NCBI GenBank assembly: GCA_021399345.1
Contig: JAAFKI010000040.1
Coordinates: forward strand, 1 to 34,861
Source of the DNA: Candidatus Heimdallarchaeota archaeon
GTDB taxonomy: Archaea > Asgardarchaeota > Heimdallarchaeia > Heimdallarchaeales > Heimdallarchaeaceae
DNA length: 34,861 bases
Reading direction: 5' to 3'
Below the pieces are notes generated by a model that was given only the letters and a program-made list of their open reading frames with translations, did not search any database and had not been told where the DNA came from. Both the position numbers and the translations under genes were made by a program. Of this stretch, positions 16,018 through 22,675 are shown one piece after another; positions within the stretch are counted from its first letter, which is position 1, and every line of letters starts with the position of its first letter.

Positions 16018-16722
16018 TTAGAAGTATGGGGCGAATAAGTTACTTAATATGGTTATATAATCATCAAATGCGCTTTCAGGTATAAGAACAGCTGCTCCCA
16101 AAAGATCTTGAGTATATTGATAGTTATCATACCAAGTTAATGATTTGAAGAGAATTAATCCATCTAGATCCACAAATAGGATAATAACAGTATTGTTCTC
16201 AAAATATATTTCAGTTACAAATTTCAAACTAGCATGGTATTGATCAGATGGGTATGGTTCTTGACCATATGTTCCAACTTTGGATGTTTTGTTTATTGAA
16301 TCGAATAATCCAACAGCTATTTCATCAACTTGTGATTTCGATAGAATAAAATTAACATCTTCTGAGGGATTGATTGCATCTGCTGAAACATTCCATTCGT
16401 ATGAGATACTATCACCAATTCTATCAAAATATGCCCATATCAATCTGTTGTTTATCTGAGCTGTTCCATTTCCGATTACTTCCATATGAACTACATTAGG
16501 AATTGAGCTGGAAACTGATTCAGCTAACCTTGTCGAGAACCCTGTGTCATCATTTATATCCGGTGGAGTTGTATCTTGCATACCAAAATATACGCCAATT
16601 CCGACGATACCGCCAGTAACAACTGCTATTCCGAAACCGATAGCTATCCATTTTATGAAACTACCTTTTAAGTTTCTTGAGATTGCTTCACTTAATATTT
16701 TTTTATCACTCATTTTCATCAT
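16018..16722 (-). CDS. Single-pass membrane protein with an external domain, unknown family
   Basis: A 234-residue protein I do not recognise. A basic cytosolic N-terminus of about 23 residues is followed by one membrane segment (about 24-48, Gly/Val/Ile rich) and an external domain of about 185 residues. That domain is acidic, rich in Asn and aromatic residues, and contains strand-like stretches such as VTEIYFENNTVIILFVDLDGLILF. It has no enzyme motif. It is transcribed first in a unit with the membrane winged-helix gene, so it could be a sensor or partner. A TATA-like CATTTTATTATAAG (16765-16778, minus strand) precedes it, with paired palindromic boxes just upstream. Confidence 0.6.
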   Translation of the reverse strand: MMKMSDKKILSEAISRNLKGSFIKWIAIGFGIAVVTGGIVGIGVYFGMQDTTPPDINDDTGFSTRLAESVSSSIPNVVHMEVIGNGTAQINNRLIWAYFDRIGDSISYEWNVSADAINPSEDVNFILSKSQVDEIAVGLFDSINKTSKVGTYGQEPYPSDQYHASLKFVTEIYFENNTVIILFVDLDGLILFKSLTWYDNYQYTQDLLGAAVLIPESAFDDYITILSNLFAPYF

Positions 16723-16764
16723 CCGAAGCGTATTTACTTCAAGAAACTCACGCTCAAAGACTCT

Positions 16765-16778
16765 TATAATAAAATGTT
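16765..16778 (-). promoter_or_regulatory. TATA-like element of the membrane-regulator unit
   Basis: On the minus strand CATTTTATTATAAG is centred about 49 bases before the ATG at 16722, so the message would carry a leader of roughly 20 bases. The GTAC boxes abut its upstream side. Confidence 0.4.
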
Positions 16779-16809
16779 TTGTACAGCCATTATCAAATCT
16801 TGTACAAGA
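16777..16809. promoter_or_regulatory. Paired GTAC palindromic boxes, candidate operator
   Basis: A perfect 12-bp palindrome TCTTGTACAAGA occupies 16798-16809. A second, imperfect copy TTTTGTACA occupies 16777-16785. The GTAC centres are 21 bp apart, two helical turns, as expected for dimers binding one DNA face. The pair abuts the upstream edge of the TATA-like element of the membrane-regulator unit and lies about 30-60 bases before the aminopeptidase TATA region. Binding by the adjacent winged-helix protein is an inference. Confidence 0.45.
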
Positions 16810-16884
16810 ATTTGAACACTACTCTAGTGTCAAACAAAAACTGTTTTTAATCCCCCTTGTCTACCTTATTCGAAAGTGGTCATC

Positions 16885-18366
16885 ATGAAAGTTGATGTAA
16901 AAAGGATTAGTTTAAAAGAAAATGACCTTCCTCTAGTCATTCTTGGAGTTTTAGAAGAAGCAAAAGAGGATATAATGCTTAAGGGATTAAATGAAATCGT
17001 TGGTGAAATTTTAGAGCTGGGTGATTTCAAAGGAAAAACAGGGCAAATGTCCCTAGTATATACTCAAGGCTCTATTGCAACCAAAAGACTTCTCCTAGTA
17101 GGTTTAGGAAAGGAAGAAAAACTAACTGTAGAAACAGTTCGAAAAGCATTGGGCAATTCTTCAAGGAAAGCTAGAGATCTTGATGTAAAGAAAGTAGGAG
17201 TCAATCTTGATTTCTTTTCAAGAAACAAATTAGATATTGTTGAAACAACAGAAGCCATCGTTCAAGGCGTGGTTATGGGGAGTTTCCAAAATATTACTTA
17301 CAAAACAGAAAAACTTGAAAAGTATAAAAAACTCGATGAACTACAGGTTTTCAGTGAAACAGTTGAAGAAGACATCATGAAGAAAGGAGCTGAAAGCGGA
17401 AAAATAATCGCTGATTCAGTTAACTTATGTAGAACATTAGCATGGGGTCCTGCTAATTATATCACTCCAACCAAACTTGCTGATGAAGCCCTACGAATGG
17501 AAAAGGAAACGGGAATTAAAACAACTATTTTTGATAGAGAAAAAACCAAAGAAATAGGTCTAACTAGTTTTCTAGCCGTTGCAAGAGGAACAAAAGAACC
17601 ACCTAAATTTATAATAATGGAGCATGGTGCTGACAAACAAGGAGTCGAAACAGTTGCATTAATTGGTAAAGCAATCACCTTTGACAGTGGTGGCATAAGT
17701 ATCAAACCTGGTCAAAATATGGAAAAAATGAAAGCTGATATGACAGGTGGTGCTGTAGTTATTGCAGCTATGGAAGCAATAGCCAAATTAGACATCAACC
17801 TGCATGTAGTAGGGATTGTGCCTGCAACAGACAATATGCCTTCAGGGACAGCTTATCATCCTGGCGACATAATAACAAGCTATAGTGGTCACACAATTGA
17901 AGTCATCAATACTGATGCCGAAGGACGAATGGTTTTGAATGATGCTTTAACTTATGCTGCTAAACATTATGAACCAAAAGCTATGTTTGATTTCGCAACA
18001 TTGACTGGAGCGATGATGATAGCTTTAGGTGAACATGCTGTAGGATACTTTTCCAATCATGATTTCGTAGTTGATAAGCTAGAAGAAGCTTCTAAATCTA
18101 GTGGTGATAAAATTTGGAGAATGCCTTTATGGGAAGACTACGATGAGCAGTTAAAAAGCGATCTAGCAGACTTCAAACATACAGGTGGAAGACCTGGTGG
18201 CTCAATAACAGCAGCAAGGTTTCTAAGTAAATTCACTATGGACGTTCCATGGGCTCATTTAGATATAGCAGGTGCAATGGAACAAAGCAGTGATAAAGAC
18301 TACAATCCAAAAGGTAGCAAAGGTCCAGCTGTTAGATTAATCATTGATGTATTAAGAAATTGGTAG
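16885..18366 (+). CDS. pepA: Leucyl aminopeptidase, family M17
   Basis: About 493 residues from the ATG at 16885; a GTG at 16876 would add three. The C-terminal catalytic domain carries the M17 metal and active-site motifs: GKAITFDSGGISIKPGQ (Lys and Asp), MKADMTGG (Asp) and the signature NTDAEGRMVL (Asp, Glu, catalytic Arg). The N-terminal half is the usual macrodomain-like region that builds the hexamer. M17 enzymes release N-terminal residues from peptides in the cytosol, using two divalent metals. The gene diverges from the membrane-regulator unit. A TATA-like CTGTTTTTAAT near 16840-16850 lies about 40 bases upstream. A hairpin with a T-run follows the stop. Confidence 0.93.
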   Translation: MKVDVKRISLKENDLPLVILGVLEEAKEDIMLKGLNEIVGEILELGDFKGKTGQMSLVYTQGSIATKRLLLVGLGKEEKLTVETVRKALGNSSRKARDLDVKKVGVNLDFFSRNKLDIVETTEAIVQGVVMGSFQNITYKTEKLEKYKKLDELQVFSETVEEDIMKKGAESGKIIADSVNLCRTLAWGPANYITPTKLADEALRMEKETGIKTTIFDREKTKEIGLTSFLAVARGTKEPPKFIIMEHGADKQGVETVALIGKAITFDSGGISIKPGQNMEKMKADMTGGAVVIAAMEAIAKLDINLHVVGIVPATDNMPSGTAYHPGDIITSYSGHTIEVINTDAEGRMVLNDALTYAAKHYEPKAMFDFATLTGAMMIALGEHAVGYFSNHDFVVDKLEEASKSSGDKIWRMPLWEDYDEQLKSDLADFKHTGGRPGGSITAARFLSKFTMDVPWAHLDIAGAMEQSSDKDYNPKGSKGPAVRLIIDVLRNW

Positions 18367-18374
18367 AAAACTGT

Positions 18375-18408
18375 CAAGTGTGATACGATTATCACCTTGA
18401 ATTTTTTT
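18375..18408 (+). terminator. Hairpin plus T7, intrinsic-terminator-like
   Basis: Starting 9 bases after the aminopeptidase stop, CAAG-T-GTGATA (18375-18385) pairs with TATCACCTTG (18390-18399) in a 10-bp stem with one bulged T and a CGAT loop. AA and then seven T (18402-18408) follow. The T-run overlaps the stop codon of the convergent nitroreductase. This shape is bacterial-like; archaea usually need only the T-run. Confidence 0.55.
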
Positions 18409-19021
18409 ATTCATGCCAAATAGTAACTTCCTCTACAGTTTTTTTAGGAGCTCGTTTTGGATCTTCATCAGGATACCCTAAGGCTATAGCTGCAATTAGT
18501 GGACCAGAATAACCTATTTCAATGCCAGCTTTTTGATCAAAATCTAAAAACATTTCCTTAAACTCTGATTCCACTTTTTTAATATCAAGGAAATCGATAA
18601 TTGCATTCTCAACAAAAAGAACATCATTTATCCAGACTGTTCCCAAACCCATGCTATGCGCTTTCAATAACATATTCTGAATTGCAGCTGACACAGACTG
18701 AATCTCTGCACTGATTCCCCCCCATTCGCATGTTTGTAAAACTAAAATCACAACTGGTGCTTGATCCATTATATTGTATGAATTAGCTGTAGAAGCCATT
18801 AAAGGGATCATTGGAAGTTTTTCAATTCCTTCTCTACAAACTTGTATCAATTTAGCTTTGGCTTCGTCTTGAAAAACATGAAATCTCCACTGAACACGGT
18901 TTTTTGCAGATGGAGCTCTATTTCCTGCGTCAAGGATTTCTACAATTTGTTCTTTTGTAAGAGGTTTTTCCTTGTATTTTCTTATGGATCTTCTATTACG
19001 AATAACATCATCTATATTCAT
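18407..19021 (-). CDS. Nitroreductase family flavoprotein
   Basis: A 204-residue FMN-binding nitroreductase-type protein. The N-terminal IRNRRSIRKYKEKPL and APSAKNRVQWRF bind the FMN phosphate and ring. AHSMGLGTVWIND and the C-terminal IAAIALGYPDEDPKRAPKK complete the family pattern. Such enzymes reduce quinones, nitro-aromatics or halogenated compounds with NAD(P)H, or perform flavin-fragmenting or dehalogenating reactions; the substrate is unknown. Unlike the homologue at 12004-12900 it has no ferredoxin domain. It has its own TATA-like CTTTTATTCATTT (19040-19052, minus strand) 26 bases upstream, inside the short gap after nadM. Confidence 0.85.
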   Translation of the reverse strand: MNIDDVIRNRRSIRKYKEKPLTKEQIVEILDAGNRAPSAKNRVQWRFHVFQDEAKAKLIQVCREGIEKLPMIPLMASTANSYNIMDQAPVVILVLQTCEWGGISAEIQSVSAAIQNMLLKAHSMGLGTVWINDVLFVENAIIDFLDIKKVESEFKEMFLDFDQKAGIEIGYSGPLIAAIALGYPDEDPKRAPKKTVEEVTIWHE

Positions 19022-19060
19022 AGATAAACAATAGATGAAATGAATAAAAGATTTGTGTGG

Positions 19061-19588
19061 TTATTTAATTTCATCAGTAGTTGCCAAAGATTGAATTCTC
19101 TTAATCCCTTGATATTTCTCAATAAGAGGAAGAAGTTCATCAGGAAGGGCTTGTTGCCAGTTCTCTCCTTTAATCATTTTTTCTCTTATAATTTTTCCAC
19201 TTAATTTTTCTCTTTTGTTGAGGGGAATTTCTCTTACTTCTTTGTTACTTAAGTCTGTAAACAGCTCTTGAACAAGAGAATTATTTGTGAAGATTACATC
19301 AAAACCTGGAACTAGGTCTATAACATTAGCAGCCCAGATTGTGTTTCGATTAATATCTGGAATTGCAGAAATAAAGAATTGATCATAGTTGAAGTGTTTC
19401 TTAACCATTGTCACAACCATTTCATACCTCTCCCCACCAGTGAAAGGATTCTTTAATGAATAAGCTTTTTCTCCACTTCCAATAAGTATGATTATCTCAT
19501 CAATATCTGGTTGATTTAGTATGTACTCTAATGCATAGATATGTCCCTTGTGAGGAGGATTAAAACGTCCCAAGTATAAAGCTCTCAT
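19061..19588 (-). CDS. nadM: Nicotinamide-nucleotide adenylyltransferase, archaeal type
   Basis: A 175-residue HIGH-superfamily nucleotidyltransferase. The ATP-binding motif is GRFNPPHKGH (residues 7-16), followed by IGSGEKAYSLKNPFTGGERYEM, which is typical of archaeal NadM, and the C-terminal LSGKIIREKM in place of the usual SGTxIR. It makes NAD from NMN and ATP in the cytosol. Length matches archaeal NadM (about 170-185), and no Nudix domain is fused. A TATA-like AAAAATATATATT (19616-19628, minus strand) lies about 33 bases before the ATG. Thr is replaced by Lys in the ISGTxIR-type motif, which deserves a look but does not change the call. Confidence 0.9.
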   Translation of the reverse strand: MRALYLGRFNPPHKGHIYALEYILNQPDIDEIIILIGSGEKAYSLKNPFTGGERYEMVVTMVKKHFNYDQFFISAIPDINRNTIWAANVIDLVPGFDVIFTNNSLVQELFTDLSNKEVREIPLNKREKLSGKIIREKMIKGENWQQALPDELLPLIEKYQGIKRIQSLATTDEIK

Positions 19589-19652
19589 TTCATATCATTC
19601 TAATCTTCCATCTAATATATATTTTTGCTAAAGGAAATAATTACCTATTGAC

Positions 19653-19689
19653 AGAGGTTTTACCTTTAGTTTTTGTAAGAAAACCCTCT
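19653..19689. repeat. Hairpin-forming inverted repeat
   Basis: AGAGGTTTT (19653-19661) can pair with AAAACCCTCT (19680-19689) in a 9-bp stem with one bulged C and an 18-base loop. It lies just beyond the coding remnant on the minus strand and upstream of the nadM promoter. It could be a transcript end for the RecB-like region. No T-run follows closely. Confidence 0.3.
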
Positions 19690-19702
19690 TTAATCATTTT
19701 CG

Positions 19703-19888
19703 TTAAATTGCGTCCAGATGGGCTTTAATTTCACTTAGAAGTTTTTTTAAATTTGTAAGTGATGCTTCTTTGATTTCAAGAATAAACTTGAGTATTTGGC
19801 CTCTTTTTTTCTATTTGAACCCTTGAAACGGAAATATTTTGAAGTTTCCCGCTATCATAGAAGAAACCTTTTACCCCGAGATTTTTTT
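19703..19888 (-). pseudogene. Frameshift-broken coding remnant downstream of the RecB-like gene
   Basis: Past the RecB-like stop, the minus strand still looks coding but in switching frames. Adding one A to the A7 run at 19882-19888 bypasses the stop and reads LGVKGFFYDSGKLQNISVS and on to VQIEKK. Removing one A from the A7 run at 19804-19810 then continues with GQILKFILEIKEASLTNLKK, ending at a TAA (19703-19705). Both breaks fall in homopolymers, so this is either true decay of a longer C-terminus or neighbouring gene, or two assembly indels. I do not recognise the segment. The rest of the 282-base gap holds a hairpin and the nadM promoter. Confidence 0.4.
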
Positions 19889-21223
19889 GGTTAGATAATC
19901 TTTGATGATGAGTAAAGCCTTGCAATCGTCAGAGTTGTAAGAGATAGCTTTATCCAGAGCTTCTCTGTTATTATGTAAATACCATTTGTCGAAAAGGATT
20001 ATACTAGTAGCTCCATCGACTAGTGGATCAAACCATTCAAAACCTAGCCAGTTTGCAACATCTTTCAAAGTGTAGGTATATACTGGAAGAATTATTTTTT
20101 TCTTGAAAATAGGAAATAAGTCAAAGGAGCTTTGTATCAGTTTTGCTATCCTTTTTGATTTAATTGAGTATTTAGATGCTAAATTCTGAAAGTATTGAGG
20201 TTCTGCTAATGACCAATGGTAGAGTGTGTAATTTCCATTTAGTTCTTCTAGAAACTTCAAAAATGACCTAAACATTTGTTCCTCTTTCTGTGGTGATTCC
20301 GCTAAGAAATGAAGGTATCTATGTTCAGTTCCTTTCCTTAGCAAACAACCAATAATCCAAACAAAGTTATGATGAGACGACCCCTCTATATCTACATAAA
20401 GTTCGTAAGAAGACGAAGGAAAATCAATTTGTCCTCTTATTTTTTCTTTTTTATCCACTAACGATTGAGCCTGAAGTACAAGATATTCTAATTCTTTCTT
20501 ACTTACATTTTCCATTTTCAAATTAGTTAAATCAGCTTGAGCTAAACTTGGAACATCAGTAATTCCATTATCAAGTAGCTGTTTTTTAATACGTTTTCCA
20601 ATTCCACTAATTAATGTGACATCCAAACTATCGGCGACAAGCTTTTTGCAATATTTTCTCCACTCACACACTCTACAACTTCTTGTATAATTTGGAGATA
20701 TTTTTAACTCACCAACAAGAATTTTGTTGATTTTAACTAAATCTTCTTCTAATTCATCTATCAAATTCTCTGTCGAATGAGTTTCATATTCATTATCTCT
20801 ATAAATCTGAAAATAATCTATATTAGCTTCTTGAAAGAGTGAACAGACATAAGCAGCATAAACTCCTTCCATAATTATTGGTTTTCTTAAATATTTGACA
20901 TTTCTTAATAAAATAGGAATATATGAATACGAACCAAAAGAACCTTCCAAGTCTATCTTTTTCAAACGATCAACTCTGGAAGTTAAATTTTCTGCTAGAA
21001 TCCAACCCTGACTGATTTGAGATTTTCCTTGAATCATTCTTGCCTTTGTTTGTTCAGCTTTTTCTCTTATCTCTTCTTCTGAGGTTATATGATATTTAGA
21101 TCTATCTCTACTTCTTCCCAAAATGGGATGTACATCTTTTTCCTGCTCAGGACCAAACTTACTTAGGTAAAATAACATTGGGCATCTGTAAAATAGTCGT
21201 ATATCGTAGTTGCTAATGAGCAT
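19871..21223 (-). CDS. RecB-like nuclease with helix-hairpin-helix and RNase H-like exonuclease domain (TM0106 type)
   Basis: A 450-residue protein. Residues 1-200 form a RecB/Cas4-like nuclease region starting SNYDIRLFYRCPMLFYL, with a Cys cluster CRVCEWRKYC (about 182-191) that may bind an iron-sulfur centre. A helix-hairpin-helix follows (LISGIGKRIKKQLLDNGITDV, about 204-224). Residues about 270-450 are an RNase H-like DEDD exonuclease with YVDIEG, LYHWSLAEPQYF, DLFPIF and YNSDDC. This order matches the TM0106-type predicted nucleases, whose cellular role is unknown. A TATA-like element lies at 21247-21260 (minus). The C-terminus may once have been longer (see the remnant at 19703-19888). 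Confidence 0.8.
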   Translation of the reverse strand: MLISNYDIRLFYRCPMLFYLSKFGPEQEKDVHPILGRSRDRSKYHITSEEEIREKAEQTKARMIQGKSQISQGWILAENLTSRVDRLKKIDLEGSFGSYSYIPILLRNVKYLRKPIIMEGVYAAYVCSLFQEANIDYFQIYRDNEYETHSTENLIDELEEDLVKINKILVGELKISPNYTRSCRVCEWRKYCKKLVADSLDVTLISGIGKRIKKQLLDNGITDVPSLAQADLTNLKMENVSKKELEYLVLQAQSLVDKKEKIRGQIDFPSSSYELYVDIEGSSHHNFVWIIGCLLRKGTEHRYLHFLAESPQKEEQMFRSFLKFLEELNGNYTLYHWSLAEPQYFQNLASKYSIKSKRIAKLIQSSFDLFPIFKKKIILPVYTYTLKDVANWLGFEWFDPLVDGATSIILFDKWYLHNNREALDKAISYNSDDCKALLIIKDYLTKKISG

Positions 21224-21283
21224 TGTTAAGACCGATTTAGTTGAAATCTAAAAAGTTTTTGAACATAACAAAAGGAAGGGATG

Positions 21284-22675
21284 TTAAAGATTCTTCAGAA
21301 TCTGATCTATCCCTGGTTCAATTCCTTGCATTATCATAAAACCTCTAGGACTTTCTCTATTTGTTATTTCTCCTGCAATAGGAGTAAGCATGATGTCTCT
21401 TACTTCATCAAGATTTCTAGTATGTCCAAGTGCCCAGATTAATTTGGTATATGCAGCTGATGGAAGCATATTTTCTCCTTCGATAACTCCTCGTGCTAGC
21501 ATATCTCTTCCTGTCTCATAGACGCGTAACTGTGCAAAACCATACAATGGTTCAACTACCATTACTACAGGTATTTCTTCTTCTTGACACCGCTCTAGGG
21601 CAGGATAAACATCTGTTCCCACATGAGCTAATCCAGTACCTATCACCACAACACCATGATATCCTAGGTCAACCATTGATTCTAGAAGATCAGGATTCAT
21701 ACCTGGATAGAAGTAAAGCATCCCAACTCGACTGTCGATTTTGGCATCAAGATAGAAGTCTTCAGGATTTGATCGAGGTCTTATATCGTCCTTGAACCAA
21801 GTAGTCCCGCTATCATCTATTTTACCAAGTGGTATGTCGCTCAAACTTTTAAAAGTATCTCGACGTGCTGAATGCATTTTCCTGCATCTAGTAGCTCTAT
21901 GAACCAGATTATAGCTGTCACTGGGAGTACCATGCATAGATATAACAACTTCTGCAAAATTTTCATAACCAGCTAGTTGAGCAGCATAGAGAATATTTCG
22001 AGGTCCATCTGATGAAGGTCTATCTGAACTTCTTTGACTACCTACAAGAACAACAGGTACTGGTAGATTTCTTAAGAAATAAGATAATGCGCAACCAGTA
22101 ACACACATAGTATCTGTTCCATGCCCAATTATAATCCCATTTGCTCCAGATTCAATCTCTTTGGCAATTGCTTCTGCTGTTTTTACCCAATATTCAGGTC
22201 TGAAGTTTTCACTCAGAATTTGATAAAGAGTTTTAGGAGTAAGATTGACGGTAGAGATTAATTCAGGTACCGCTGAAAATAATTCTTCAGGAGTGAAAGC
22301 AGGTAACACTGCTCCAGTTCGGTAATCTAGTCTTGAAGCTACTGTTCCACCAGTCCCAAGTAAAGTAACGTTTGGAAGTTCTTCCTTGAATTTCACCTCT
22401 ACATGTGGAAGCTGATAATGTCCCTTCTGATAACCAATTTCTTGAACTTGTGTTTCCTCATCAACTAAAATACCTAGGTTGTACCCAGTGTCTACTTTAA
22501 GTGTAATGTAATCATCATCTGTATTCTGACTTCGAGGAAGCAATAATCCCTCATAATAAGCTTCACCTTTTTTGACAGAAACTTTACTCCAAGTTCTGAT
22601 TTTATCTCGGATTAACCGTTCTCTTAACGATCCTCTATATCCCTCTGGATCATAAATAATTTCACCTTCAACCAT
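21284..22675 (-). CDS. gatD: Glutamyl-tRNA(Gln) amidotransferase subunit D
   Basis: A 463-residue asparaginase-like subunit of the archaeal GatDE complex. An N-terminal domain of about 95 residues precedes the asparaginase fold. The active-site motifs are LLGTGGTVAS (nucleophile Thr111) and GHGTDTM (Thr187, Asp188). The enzyme frees ammonia from glutamine or asparagine and passes it to GatE, which converts Glu-tRNA(Gln) to Gln-tRNA(Gln). Length and domain order are as usual for archaeal GatD, and the N-terminal extension separates it from plain asparaginase. Its ATG directly follows the gatE stop with no spacer, and a strong Shine-Dalgarno lies within the end of gatE. Confidence 0.95.
   Translation of the reverse strand: MVEGEIIYDPEGYRGSLRERLIRDKIRTWSKVSVKKGEAYYEGLLLPRSQNTDDDYITLKVDTGYNLGILVDEETQVQEIGYQKGHYQLPHVEVKFKEELPNVTLLGTGGTVASRLDYRTGAVLPAFTPEELFSAVPELISTVNLTPKTLYQILSENFRPEYWVKTAEAIAKEIESGANGIIIGHGTDTMCVTGCALSYFLRNLPVPVVLVGSQRSSDRPSSDGPRNILYAAQLAGYENFAEVVISMHGTPSDSYNLVHRATRCRKMHSARRDTFKSLSDIPLGKIDDSGTTWFKDDIRPRSNPEDFYLDAKIDSRVGMLYFYPGMNPDLLESMVDLGYHGVVVIGTGLAHVGTDVYPALERCQEEEIPVVMVVEPLYGFAQLRVYETGRDMLARGVIEGENMLPSAAYTKLIWALGHTRNLDEVRDIMLTPIAGEITNRESPRGFMIMQGIEPGIDQILKNL

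Noticed and set aside
19882..19888. Programmed -1 frameshift at the A7 run ending the RecB-like gene
   Set aside because: The heptamer phase does not allow standard tandem slippage, a second compensating shift is needed at another A7 run, and no stimulatory structure is obvious. Decay or assembly error is simpler.
21493..21795. Open frame of 100 codons on the plus strand within gatD
   Set aside because: It lies wholly inside a well-supported gene on the other strand and has no recognisable protein features.
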